Assembly: GCF_003387575.1 (NCBI RefSeq)
Contig: NZ_QUAB01000033.1
Location: forward strand, 103,253-167,252
Reading direction: 5' to 3'
From: Microbacterium bovistercoris
Lineage (GTDB): Bacteria; Actinomycetota; Actinomycetes; Actinomycetales; Microbacteriaceae
DNA: 64,000 nt
Part shown: piece by piece, positions 29,426-37,039 of the stretch
Position numbering within the stretch: position 1 is the first letter of the stretch
Layout of the letters: each line of letters begins with the position of its first letter
Made by a program: the position numbers and the translations under genes
The notes under the pieces: generated by a model
Database searches by the model: none
The model's input: the letters and a program-made list of their open reading frames with translations, nothing else
Told to the model about the DNA's origin: nothing

Positions 29426-29848
29426 ATGCCCGATGTGTCGCATTCGCTCGAGATCGCCGCTCGCCCCAGCGCCGTGTGGCGCTGGCTGGAGACCCAGGAG
29501 GGCCTGCGCCGCTGGATGGGTGCGGACCTGGAGATCGAACTGATGGTCGGCGGCTCCTATCGGATGACCGGACCCGACGGCACGGTCATCAGCGGTCGCG
29601 TGCTCGAACTCGTGCCCGAGGGGCGGCTGGTGCTGTCCTGGCTCGAGGAGGGTGTCGGGTGGCAGCACCCGGGGAGGCTGGTCATCAACCTGCGGCCGAC
29701 CGAGGCGGGCACCGAGGCCACGCTCGTGCATGACGGCTTCGCGGGCATCGGCACGGACGGCTGGCGCGGCACGCGCGACGCGTATCAGCGCGGCATCGCG
29801 AAGCATCGCATTCTGGAGCAGCTCGCAGCGCTCGTGGAGGAAGGGTGA
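29426..29848 (+). CDS. AHSA1/START-like (SRPBCC) domain protein
   Basis: A 140-residue ligand-binding helix-grip protein of the AHSA1 family, often encoded with ArsR regulators. The sequence starts VSHSLEIAARPSAVWRWL and has the central GGSYRMTGPDGTVISGRVLELVPEGRLVLSW and the C-terminal helix GWRGTRDAYQRGIAKHRILEQL, all typical. ATG 29426 is preceded by AGGAGG at the right distance; an ATG at 29411 in frame lies within the operator. The ligand or substrate is unknown. It ends in a GTGA overlap with arsR, so the two are coupled. Confidence 0.88.
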   Translation: MPDVSHSLEIAARPSAVWRWLETQEGLRRWMGADLEIELMVGGSYRMTGPDGTVISGRVLELVPEGRLVLSWLEEGVGWQHPGRLVINLRPTEAGTEATLVHDGFAGIGTDGWRGTRDAYQRGIAKHRILEQLAALVEEG

Positions 29849-30189
29849 CCGATCCGTCGGATGCGGCGTTCCGGGCGCTCGCCGATCCGACGCGCAGACG
29901 CATCCTCGACCTGCTCGCCGACCGTGGTGTGTGCACGGTCGGCGAGCTTGCCGAGGAGTTCCCGGAGCTGGTGGCATCGGGGATCTCGAAGCATCTGATG
30001 GCGCTGCGCGCGGCGGGGCTCGTGGTATCGGAGCGGGACGGTCGCAACCAGCGCTATCGGATCGACGCGAACGCCTTTCAGAGGGCGCTCGGCCCGTGGA
30101 TGCGCCGCTACGACGACTACCTCGCGACCTCGCTGCAGACGCTGAAGACCCTCGTCGAATCCGGGGACGAGCCCCCGGTCGAGGGGTGA
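29845..30189 (+). CDS. ArsR-family winged-helix transcriptional regulator
   Basis: A 114-residue ArsR/SmtB-type repressor. The N-terminal FRALADPTRRRILDLLAD and the recognition region SGISKHLMALRAAGLVVSERDGRNQRYRID are classic. There is no CxC or other paired-Cys metal site (one Cys only, in DRGVCTVGEL), so it is probably not a heavy-metal sensor and belongs to the group paired with AHSA1 proteins. It starts with GTG overlapping the AHSA1 stop. It likely represses its own operon through the palindrome at 29381-29411. It ends eight bases from the convergent hydrolase. Confidence 0.93.
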   Translation: MTDPSDAAFRALADPTRRRILDLLADRGVCTVGELAEEFPELVASGISKHLMALRAAGLVVSERDGRNQRYRIDANAFQRALGPWMRRYDDYLATSLQTLKTLVESGDEPPVEG

Positions 30190-30196
30190 TCCGTCA

Positions 30197-31078
30197 TCAG
30201 CGGACGAAATCCAGTATGGCGTCGACGTACTCCGCCGGGCGTTCGACGAAGGAGAAATGGCCGGCGTGCGCGATCGTGGCGACCGGGCCGCCCGTCGACT
30301 TGCGGTACGCGTCGATGAGGCCGGGGGCAGCGACCAGGTCCGCGTCGCCGTGCACGAGCATCGAGGGCATGGCCAGCCCGGCCAGCAGCGGAACCCGATC
30401 GACGTACATGTCGGTCAGCAGTGGGTGGTGCGACCACGATTTGGACCAGTCCAGATCATCGGGCGCGGCCTCCGTGCTCTTCTCGTAACGTCGGCGTCCC
30501 TCCGCATCGGCGAAGAACAGGTCGAGGTACCGATCGCCCAGCGGGGTCATGGCCTCCCAGGACCTGTCCTCCGCGGTGAGCCGCCTCTCGCTCCCTGCGA
30601 GCTCGCGACAGCGCGCGGCGGCCTCCGGCATCCCCGCGGCGTCGAGCATCGCGGCGGCGCGCGGCAGGCGGTGCCGATCCGTGGCATCCGTGTCGAGTGC
30701 CGGGCAGTCCAGGATCAGGCCGGTGATGGCCTCGGGGTGCGCCAGCGCGTAGTCGACCGCGTAGGCGCCGCCGGAGGAGTGTCCGATGATCGTCCAGGCG
30801 TCGATGCCGAGCGACTCGCGCAGCTGCTCGAAGTCGTCGATCAGCACCGGCACGCTCAGTGCGGGGTCTTCGGGCAGCGCATCGGAGCGCCCGACGCCCC
30901 GCTGGTCGACGCCGATGATGCGCACCCCGCGCTCGGCGAGCAGATCGCCCACCGACTCCATGAAGTCCCAGGACGGGTTGCCGGGACCGCCGTGGATGAA
31001 CAGCACCGGATCGCCGCCTGCGGGACCGCGTTCGTCCACGAAGATTCCGGTTCCGTTGATGCGCAGTCTCTGCCCCAT
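30197..31078 (-). CDS. Alpha/beta hydrolase (proline iminopeptidase-like)
   Basis: A 293-residue cytosolic alpha/beta hydrolase. It has the oxyanion-region HGGPGNPSWDFM, the VDQRGVGRSD strand typical of prolyl aminopeptidase relatives, the nucleophile elbow GHSSGGAYAV, an acid in VHGDADLV and the catalytic His in IAHAGHFSF. No signal peptide. The substrate could be an ester, lactone or peptide; the PIP-like HGGPG motif favours peptidase but many relatives are not. Minus-strand TAGCCT lies 8 nt before the ATG, suggesting a leaderless mRNA. Confidence 0.9.
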   Translation of the reverse strand: MGQRLRINGTGIFVDERGPAGGDPVLFIHGGPGNPSWDFMESVGDLLAERGVRIIGVDQRGVGRSDALPEDPALSVPVLIDDFEQLRESLGIDAWTIIGHSSGGAYAVDYALAHPEAITGLILDCPALDTDATDRHRLPRAAAMLDAAGMPEAAARCRELAGSERRLTAEDRSWEAMTPLGDRYLDLFFADAEGRRRYEKSTEAAPDDLDWSKSWSHHPLLTDMYVDRVPLLAGLAMPSMLVHGDADLVAAPGLIDAYRKSTGGPVATIAHAGHFSFVERPAEYVDAILDFVR

Positions 31079-31165
31079 GTTTCCGGAGGCTAGCAGCGGG
31101 ATGCCGAATAGTCAGGTGCTCTTGTACATCTCAGCCGAGGCAGGTGCACTGGCGAGCCGGCGTGC

Positions 31166-31642
31166 TCAACTGAGCGGCCTGGCCATCCGGAAGTTCGTCA
31201 GCTCGATGCCCTCGATGACCGGGTGCTGCTCCGCCTCGACGGCGAAGCCGACGCGCTCGAAGAACGGTCGTGCAGTGATGCTCACATCGGCGGACAGGCC
31301 GGCGGCGCCAGCATCCATTGCGCGCGACTCGAGCTCGGCCATCAGCGCGCGAGCGACGCCGCGGCGCGCGAACGCGGGCGAGACGAACAACATGTCGATG
31401 TCTCCGGAGGCGCTCACATCGGAGAAACCGGCGACGCGGCCATCGACGACCGCCACGACGGTGCCGCGGCGGCGTCTCGCCTCGTTCCAGCCATCGATGC
31501 TGCGCTGAGCAGGTCGCGCCCACGCCGCGATCTGCGCGGCGGAGTAGTCGGCGGATGCCGTGATCGTCACCGCGTCGAGGAACACCGCCAGCGTCGTCGC
31601 CGCATCCTCGTCGCGATAGTCGCGGATGACGATCTCGCTCAC
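31166..31642 (-). CDS. GNAT-family N-acetyltransferase
   Basis: A 158-residue acetyl-CoA-dependent acetyltransferase. The fold is seen from IVIRDYRDEDAATTLAVF through the VVAVVDGRVAGFSDVS strand to the acetyl-CoA loop SPAFARRGVARALMAELE and a final ARPFFERVGF segment, a common GNAT closing motif. The start is GTG, overlapping the stop of the upstream nucleotidyltransferase gene by four bases, so the two are an operon. The acceptor (small molecule or protein N-terminus) is unknown. Confidence 0.92.
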   Translation of the reverse strand: MSEIVIRDYRDEDAATTLAVFLDAVTITASADYSAAQIAAWARPAQRSIDGWNEARRRRGTVVAVVDGRVAGFSDVSASGDIDMLFVSPAFARRGVARALMAELESRAMDAGAAGLSADVSITARPFFERVGFAVEAEQHPVIEGIELTNFRMARPLS

Positions 31643-32328
31643 CGGACGAATCCGTCCTGCATCCGTCCGCCGGCGCGGTCGAGTTCCGCCTGCACCCGGT
31701 TCGCCAAGGTGCCGTAGTCGCCGGCGAGCAGGGGAGCGCTGAGCGCCTCGACGCGATCAGTTTCCAGTACTCGCAACCGGCGCGGGAGCCATTTGCCGGT
31801 GCCCAGCCACTGGCCCTCGGCCAGCAGCATCAGCTCGGCGGTGCGTTCGAAGAGCACGGATGCCAGGACGTGGCGCTCCAGCGGATCGGCGGCGTCACGC
31901 AGGTCGTCGAGCACATCGGTGATGACATACCGGCGGAACACGGCCTCCACCTCGGTCAACTCGGGCCCGGCTTCCAGGACGTCCGCCCAGTGCTCGCGGA
32001 GCTCGTCCAGCTCCGCGCCCTCCCGCACGACACACCCCTCCACGAGCATGTGCACGATGACCGGTCGATGCTGATCGACGCCGCGCTGAGCCCACTCCGC
32101 GAACCCCGCGGCGGTGTAGGCGAACACCTCGAAGACCTCGTCCTCGAACGCGTGCGTCGACGCGGCACTGGTCTGATCGCCGGTGAAGAGCTCCTCGCCG
32201 ATCAGCAGCAGGTCGATGTCGCTGCTCGCTGTGCGCTCGCCGCGGGCCGTGCTGCCGCCGACGATCACGGTCGTCGCGCCGGGAAAGTGCGCGGCGACGA
32301 ATCTCTCTGTGGCGGCGGTGAAGTCCAT
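31639..32328 (-). CDS. Nucleotidyltransferase-domain protein (Pol beta superfamily, ANT-like)
   Basis: A 229-residue protein with the nucleotidyltransferase core VIVGGSTARGERTASSDIDLLLIGEEL near residue 22: a GS-X-ARG loop and two metal-binding aspartates (SDIDL). The rest is helical, with an acidic middle and a C-terminal WLGTGKWLPRRLR segment, as in DUF4111/ANT-like or MNT proteins. It may adenylylate a small molecule, an RNA or a protein. ATG 32328 is 6 nt after TAACCT and thus leaderless. It is coupled to the GNAT gene by a 4-base overlap. A copy of the palindromic repeat lies just upstream. Confidence 0.82.
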   Translation of the reverse strand: MDFTAATERFVAAHFPGATTVIVGGSTARGERTASSDIDLLLIGEELFTGDQTSAASTHAFEDEVFEVFAYTAAGFAEWAQRGVDQHRPVIVHMLVEGCVVREGAELDELREHWADVLEAGPELTEVEAVFRRYVITDVLDDLRDAADPLERHVLASVLFERTAELMLLAEGQWLGTGKWLPRRLRVLETDRVEALSAPLLAGDYGTLANRVQAELDRAGGRMQDGFVR

Positions 32329-32334
32329 CGGGCC

Positions 32335-32340
32335 AGGTTA
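32335..32340 (-). promoter_or_regulatory. -10 box (TAACCT) for the nucleotidyltransferase-GNAT operon, leaderless
   Basis: Minus strand TAACCT, then 6 nt, then ATG 32328. Its -35 region falls inside repeat copy 1. Confidence 0.5.
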
Positions 32341-32355
32341 CCGGTGGGTCCCGTT

Positions 32356-32436
32356 GCAGCATCTCGGAGATCTGCATGATCTCGGACCCTTCGCGGCTTG
32401 GGCATCCGAGGTTTTGCAGAAGTCGGGGAATGCGCA
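32356..32436. repeat. Palindromic intergenic repeat, copy 1 (degenerate)
   Basis: Begins GCAGCATCTCGGAGATCTGC and ends near GCAGAAGTCGGGG. Related to copies 2 and 3 at 33305 and 33411 but more diverged. The central stem is shortened to CTCGGA/TCCGAG. It lies between the APH-like gene and the nucleotidyltransferase gene. Confidence 0.75.
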
Positions 32437-32449
32437 GCGCCCTCGCGGG

Positions 32450-33289
32450 TCAGAACGCGGCGAGCGCCTCGGCGAGCATGCGGTGACCCTGGTTCTCGAA
32501 CGCCTCGTCGCCGACCTTGTAGGCCCAGCACGCGGTGCCGACCGCCTCGCGCAGGGCGTCCAGGCGCCACTGGTCGGGGTCTCGGGGGTCGGGGCCGTAG
32601 CCCTCGAAGAACGCCGCCTCGAGCTCGGGGTGCTCCCGCCACTGCTGTGCTGCGAGGCGGGCGAGGTCGGTGGATGCCGGCCGGAACGCGAAGCGCCCGA
32701 AGTCGATCGCCCGCACGATGCCCTGGTCGAAGAGCCAGTTGCGCGGATGCCAGTCGCCGTGTGTCGGCACCTTCGTCACCGCGGATGCCGGAGCGGTGGA
32801 CAGGATCCGGCGGGCGTGCTCTGCCGTCGCGGCGTCCACCCGGTGCGGCTGGTCGAGCCATGACAGGGCTCGGGCCGTCGCACGCGCCTCGTATCCGGCA
32901 TCCGTGCGCGTCTCGAGGCGGTGCAGCCTGCTCAGCAGCTCACCGGCCTGCCGGTACGTGTCCGCCTGCCGTTCGGCCTCCGTGCCGAGCACGAGCGTGC
33001 CGGGCAGGTACTCGAGCAGGATGATGCGCGCGACGGCATCCGCGGCGAGAAGCCGTGCTGCCTGCGCCGTCGCGGCGAGCGGCGCGACGAAGTGCGGATG
33101 CGCGGACATCTCGCGCGGCAGGTGCGTGTCGTCGGGACCCGCGGCCTTCACGACGAAGTCCTGTCCTCCGGAGCGCACGTGCAGCACGGCGGTGTCGACG
33201 AGGTTCCACGACATGTCCGCGACGACCTCCGCGCCCGGAAGCCGCTCAGCAGCCCACGCCCGCTGCGCAGCATCCAGCCGTTCGTTCAT
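32450..33289 (-). CDS. Phosphotransferase-fold protein (aminoglycoside phosphotransferase/choline kinase family)
   Basis: A 279-residue kinase-like protein of the APH family, using ATP to phosphorylate a small molecule. The catalytic loop THGDWHPRNWLF (HGDxHxxN) near residue 175 and the metal-binding IDFGRFAF are complete. An N-terminal lobe with VVKAAG and the ILLEYLPGT hinge is also present. I start it at ATG 33289 instead of 33313, because CAGGAT lies 6 nt upstream; GGAGGG next to the ATG could also serve as a ribosome site. The substrate may be a metabolite or an antibiotic. Palindromic repeats flank the gene on both sides. Confidence 0.88.
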   Translation of the reverse strand: MNERLDAAQRAWAAERLPGAEVVADMSWNLVDTAVLHVRSGGQDFVVKAAGPDDTHLPREMSAHPHFVAPLAATAQAARLLAADAVARIILLEYLPGTLVLGTEAERQADTYRQAGELLSRLHRLETRTDAGYEARATARALSWLDQPHRVDAATAEHARRILSTAPASAVTKVPTHGDWHPRNWLFDQGIVRAIDFGRFAFRPASTDLARLAAQQWREHPELEAAFFEGYGPDPRDPDQWRLDALREAVGTACWAYKVGDEAFENQGHRMLAEALAAF

Positions 33290-33304
33290 CCCTCCATCCT
33301 GCCG

Positions 33305-33392
33305 TGGCAGCACCTCGGAGATCTGCGGGATCTCGGATGCTTCGGAGACCAGGCATCCGCGATTCTGCAGAAGTCCGAGATTGTGCGGCCGG
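33305..33392. repeat. Palindromic intergenic repeat, copy 2 (88 bp)
   Basis: Nearly identical to copy 3, from TGGCAGCACCTCGGAGATCT through GCAGAAGTCCGAGATTGTGC to the closing GGCCGG. The centre is an inverted repeat ATCTCGGATGC/GCATCCGCGAT (10 of 11 pairing). It starts three bases upstream of the APH gene's presumed -10 box. Confidence 0.9.
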
Positions 33393-33410
33393 CGCGATGC
33401 GCTCGAGCCG

Positions 33411-33498
33411 CGGCAGCACCTCGGAGATCTGCGGGATCCCGGATGCTTCGGGGATCAAGCATCCGGGATTCTGCAGAAGTCCGAGATTGTGCGGCCGG
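33411..33498. repeat. Palindromic intergenic repeat, copy 3 (88 bp)
   Basis: Same length and orientation as copy 2 with a handful of differences. The central stem is perfect here, ATCCCGGATGC/GCATCCGGGAT: both arms changed together relative to copy 2. It ends 13 bases from the stop of the RNB gene. Confidence 0.9.
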
Positions 33499-33510
33499 CC
33501 GCAGGCGCGA

Positions 33511-34929
33511 TCAGGCAGCCGAGAACGCCACAGCGCCGGTGCGGATGTCGGCGGCGTCGAGCCGCACGCGCACGACGGCGCCCGGCGTGGCTCCTGCGGG
33601 GATCGGTGCGCGCGCGGTCACTGCGGGCTCGGCGATCTGCACGGTCGCCTCACCCTCGCCGTTCGCAGGCCGGATGACGGTCGCTTCGAAGACCTCGCCG
33701 ACGCGCGGTGCGAGCAGGGCGGCCTCGACGCATTCGACGGTCTGCGCGTTCAACTGCGATGCCCGCGACGACGACTCCTGCATGAGCCGCGGCAGTTCGG
33801 CCAGCCCTTCGCGCGCCCACTCCGGAACCTCGTCACCCTGCGAGAGCGCCAGGCAGATCGTGAGGGACCAGCGGTCGACGAGCCGGCGCAGCGGCGCCGT
33901 GGCGTGCGCATACGGAGCGCCGATCGCCGCCTGCATCCGCTCCTCGGGCGGCGTGCCGTCGAAGACGACGTAGCCGGCGCCGCGGAACAGGGCGCTCGCC
34001 GCCTCGAGCACGGGAAGGGTCAGCGGATCGGCCCGATCCAGACCGCGAAGGTACTCGCCGTACCGACCCGTGGTCCAGGCGCGCCCGAGTGCCTGCGTCT
34101 GCGTGCGGAACTCCTCGAACGTCCGCTCGTCGGGTTGCGGCATCGTGCGCAGCACTCCGACGCCGCCGTCGAGCATGAGCTGCGCGGCGGCCATGCCCGT
34201 CATCAGTGACAGCTGGGCGTTCCAATCCTCGACGGGCAGAGGTTGTCTGCGCTCGATGTCGTATCGCCCAGCGCCGGTGCGCACGACCTCGGCGTCCGGC
34301 AGGTTCAGGCTCGCACCGCCGCGCGCCGCCTCCTGCTCGAGCCGCAGCCGTCCGATCTCGGGCAGCAGCGCGGCAGGGGAGTCCTCGTCGCGATCCAGCG
34401 CCCGCTGCGCGGCGACGTAGTCGAGCTGCGCGCGGGAGCGGATCAATGCGCGCTGCAGGGTCGAGCCTGTCACGACACCCTCGGCATCCAGGGCGAACGT
34501 CCACACCAGCGCAGGGCGGTCCTGATCGGGAAGCAGCGAGGCGCTCCCTTCGCTGAGCACCGGCGGATGCAGCGGGATGGAGCCGTCCGCGGCGTACAGC
34601 GTCTGCCCGCGCGCGCGTGCTGCGGCATCCAGCGCCCCGCCCGGGGTGACGAACCCGGGCACGTCCGCGATCGCGTACCGCACCGTGAAGCCCTTGCCTG
34701 CACGTTCGAGCTGGAACGCCTGGTCGAGGTCCCTGGATCCTTCGGGGTCGAGCGTCGCGAACGGGATGTCGCGCAGATCCACGTCGGGCGCGATCGCGGT
34801 GGCCCGTTCGGCCTCGGCCTCCGCCTCGGGCGGGAACGGGATGTCGAACGGCGCTCGCACCGCGGCCAGGGCCTCGGCCAGGGCGCTCTGCGCGGCGGAT
34901 TCTGCGATGTGCGATCGACGCTGAGGCAT
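33511..34929 (-). CDS. RNB-domain exoribonuclease (RNase II/R family), compact form
   Basis: A 3'-5' exoribonuclease of 472 residues, much shorter than RNase R (about 800). The RNB active site is clear: ATLDPEGSRDLDQAF near residue 60 has the metal-binding aspartates. It is followed by YAIADVPGFV, the PPVLSEGSASLLPDQDRPA segment and a late RRLVDRWS helix. A small S1-like beta domain (VGEVFEATVIRPANGEGEA) closes the protein. The N-terminal cold-shock domains of RNase II/R are missing, as in the actinobacterial/cyanobacterial short RNB group. ATG 34929 is 6 nt after TAGGCT. Confidence 0.92.
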   Translation of the reverse strand: MPQRRSHIAESAAQSALAEALAAVRAPFDIPFPPEAEAEAERATAIAPDVDLRDIPFATLDPEGSRDLDQAFQLERAGKGFTVRYAIADVPGFVTPGGALDAAARARGQTLYAADGSIPLHPPVLSEGSASLLPDQDRPALVWTFALDAEGVVTGSTLQRALIRSRAQLDYVAAQRALDRDEDSPAALLPEIGRLRLEQEAARGGASLNLPDAEVVRTGAGRYDIERRQPLPVEDWNAQLSLMTGMAAAQLMLDGGVGVLRTMPQPDERTFEEFRTQTQALGRAWTTGRYGEYLRGLDRADPLTLPVLEAASALFRGAGYVVFDGTPPEERMQAAIGAPYAHATAPLRRLVDRWSLTICLALSQGDEVPEWAREGLAELPRLMQESSSRASQLNAQTVECVEAALLAPRVGEVFEATVIRPANGEGEATVQIAEPAVTARAPIPAGATPGAVVRVRLDAADIRTGAVAFSAA

Positions 34930-34935
34930 GGCGCC

Positions 34936-34941
34936 AGCCTA
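34936..34941 (-). promoter_or_regulatory. -10 box (TAGGCT) for the RNB ribonuclease, leaderless
   Basis: Minus strand TAGGCT, then 6 nt, then ATG 34929. Confidence 0.6.
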
Positions 34942-34987
34942 TGCCGCCATCTTCGGACACATCGGCCCCTGGCATCCGTCCCGGCAT

Positions 34988-34993
34988 TAGCGT
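34988..34993 (+). promoter_or_regulatory. Candidate -10 box (TAGCGT) for the PEP-mutase-family gene
   Basis: TAGCGT ends 7 nt before ATG 35001; no ribosome site is present. Confidence 0.5.
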
Positions 34994-35000
34994 GGCTGTC

Positions 35001-35774
35001 ATGACCGACACTGCGGACAAGGCTCAGACACTCGCGGCCCTCTACGACGCGCCGGAGATCCTGCGCGTCGTCAACATCTGGGACGTCGTCTCGGCACAGG
35101 CGATCGCCGCACTGCCCGAGACCCGCGCCCTCGCCACAGCCGGACACTCCATCGCCGCGACCTTCGGGTACGCCGACGGGCAGATCCCGCGCGAGATCAT
35201 GATCGACTTCGTCGGCCGCATCGCCGCGGCCGTCGAACTGCCGGTGAGCGCCGACCTCGACGACGGTTACGGCGACGCCGGTGAGACGGCGCGCCTGGCG
35301 ATCGGCGCGGGCGTCGTCGGCGCGAACGTCGAGGACCGCCTGAAGCCGCTCGCGGAGTCGGTCGCCCAGGTCGAGGCGATCGTGAAGGCCGGCGAGGCCG
35401 AGGGCGTGCCCTTCGTGCTCAACGCCCGTACCGATGCGATCGTCCGCGGCGGCGACAAGCCCCTCGCAGACAAGCTCGCCGACGCCGTCGAGCGCGGCCG
35501 CGCCTACCTCGACGCCGGTGCGAAGGCCGTGTTCGTCCCCGGCATCCTCGACGCCGAGGCGACCCGCACCCTCGTCGACGGGATCGGCGCGGGCAAGGTC
35601 AGCGTGATCGGCCTGCCCGGCGCGCTCACCGCGGCCGAGTACGAGGCACTGGGCGTCGCCCGGATCTCGTACGGCCCGCTGCCGCAGCGCGTCGCGCTGA
35701 CCGCGCTGCAGGACGTCGCGACGAGCCTGTACGCGAACGGCGTGATCCCGGAGGGCACGCGCGCCCTGAACTGA
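35001..35774 (+). CDS. Isocitrate lyase / PEP mutase family enzyme
   Basis: A 257-residue TIM-barrel enzyme of the ICL/PEPM superfamily, which cleaves or forms C-C or P-C bonds in 2-hydroxyacids such as methylisocitrate or phosphonopyruvate. Visible signatures are VVNIWDVVSAQAI, the metal-binding SADLDDGYGD and GANVEDR. The loop with the catalytic Cys of isocitrate lyase (KKCGH) is absent, so a lyase on isocitrate is unlikely. This short subgroup is usually annotated only as carboxyvinyl-carboxyphosphonate-mutase-like. ATG 35001 rather than the upstream 34941 codon is supported by the -10 box. No phosphonate or propionate genes are adjacent. Confidence 0.88.
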   Translation: MTDTADKAQTLAALYDAPEILRVVNIWDVVSAQAIAALPETRALATAGHSIAATFGYADGQIPREIMIDFVGRIAAAVELPVSADLDDGYGDAGETARLAIGAGVVGANVEDRLKPLAESVAQVEAIVKAGEAEGVPFVLNARTDAIVRGGDKPLADKLADAVERGRAYLDAGAKAVFVPGILDAEATRTLVDGIGAGKVSVIGLPGALTAAEYEALGVARISYGPLPQRVALTALQDVATSLYANGVIPEGTRALN

Positions 35775-35830
35775 CGGCCCTCAGGTGCTCCCTGGAAACG
35801 GTGCAGGGAGCACCATGAGAGGATCGTCCG

Positions 35831-36997
35831 ATGACTTCCGCCGGCCATCCGTCCCCGACGAAGCGGAAGGTCGATCCCTCGGTCCTGCTCGCGCTGGCCG
35901 TCATCATGATCGCCGCGCTGGTGCTCGGCGTTCCCGCACTGATGAACGCCTTCGACAGGCAGTGGATCTCGGAGGACGTCGGAACCGAGGACGCGGTCAT
36001 CGCACTTCGCCTCACCGCGGGGGAGAAGTCGTACCTGGCGCTCCTGGATGCCGACGGCACCTCCCGCGTCGCGCGCGTCGATGAGCGCGGTTTTCAGCAC
36101 TCGAGGCTCGCCTGGACCCAGGCCGGCCTGAGCACCGGCGGCCCCGATGCCGAGTACGTGCTGCACGACGACGGATCGACGAAGGTCGACCTGAAGGGCA
36201 CGACATCGGCCTCGGTCACTGAGAGCCAGCGACTGCCCGCGCCGGGCGGCTTCCTGGTGGCGAACGGCTCCGCACGGGGGAACAGCCTGGCGTTCATCGA
36301 TGCCGAGGGCGGGAGCGCTGAGGAGATCGACGTGAGCTTCTCCCACGCCGAGTTCGCGGCCTGCGACGACGAGGTCGTCATGGTGGAGTTCGGCGGTCAG
36401 CTCGGTGCGGTGACCCCGCAGACCCGGGACCTGCACGGCCAGAACGTCTTCGATGACCTGCCGACCCTGTTCTGCGACGGGGATCGGGTCTACGGTCTGG
36501 GCGAGATCAGCGAGGACAGGTCCAGACCCACGCAGAGCCTGCGGACCTGGGATCGGGCCACGGGCGCCCGGAGCACCGCCGAACTCGTGTATCCGCGTGA
36601 TGTCAGCGCCTTCGAGGCGTACACGCCGTTCGAGCGGGAGGGGCGCCTGTATTGGACAGCGGACGGTGATCTGTGGTCGGTTCCGCTTCAGGGGGACCAT
36701 GAGGGAGACCTGCCTTCGGGCACGAAGAAGGCGGTGAGCTCGGCCGATCTGGGGCCGTTCGTCGGCGACTTCCTGACGGCGAGTGAGGATCAGGGGGCGT
36801 ACGCCCAGGCCGGTCGCTGTGTGATCGGTGTCGGCGTCGACGACGAGGCTGCCGACCTCGGAGTGTTCACGGTGGACCTCGAGACGGGGGAGCCGCGCAT
36901 CGCCCTCGTGGCCGATGACATCGATCTCTCCTCTTCGAGGAGCATGACGGTGACGGCCCTCGCCGTGAAGCCGGGCTGGGCGCCGAAGGGCTGCTGA
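35831..36997 (+). CDS. Membrane-anchored extracellular protein of unknown function
   Basis: I do not recognise this 388-residue protein. A short basic N-terminus is followed by one membrane helix (about residues 18-40), with the rest predicted outside the cell. The exported part has repeating strands with Gly-Asp turns and Trp/Tyr-rich segments (such as GRLYWTADGDLWSVPLQGDH), reminiscent of a beta-propeller. Four cysteines in the exported part (AACDDE, LFCDGD, GRCVIG and the final GC) could make disulphides. AGAGGATCG precedes the ATG. It stands between the PEP-mutase-family gene and proS, both with their own promoters. Confidence 0.75.
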   Translation: MTSAGHPSPTKRKVDPSVLLALAVIMIAALVLGVPALMNAFDRQWISEDVGTEDAVIALRLTAGEKSYLALLDADGTSRVARVDERGFQHSRLAWTQAGLSTGGPDAEYVLHDDGSTKVDLKGTTSASVTESQRLPAPGGFLVANGSARGNSLAFIDAEGGSAEEIDVSFSHAEFAACDDEVVMVEFGGQLGAVTPQTRDLHGQNVFDDLPTLFCDGDRVYGLGEISEDRSRPTQSLRTWDRATGARSTAELVYPRDVSAFEAYTPFEREGRLYWTADGDLWSVPLQGDHEGDLPSGTKKAVSSADLGPFVGDFLTASEDQGAYAQAGRCVIGVGVDDEAADLGVFTVDLETGEPRIALVADDIDLSSSRSMTVTALAVKPGWAPKGC

Positions 36998-37027
36998 CAT
37001 CCGCGGGGTCGCGACTCGGCCACCCCG

Positions 37028-37033
37028 TAGAAT
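37028..37033 (+). promoter_or_regulatory. -10 box (TAGAAT) for proS, leaderless
   Basis: TAGAAT, then 6 nt, then GTG 37040. Confidence 0.6.
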
Positions 37034-37039
37034 CGTCCC

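Noticed and set aside
33305..33498. The adjacent repeats as a CRISPR array
   Set aside because: Only two close copies of 88 bp with an 18-base gap, internally palindromic, and no cas genes.
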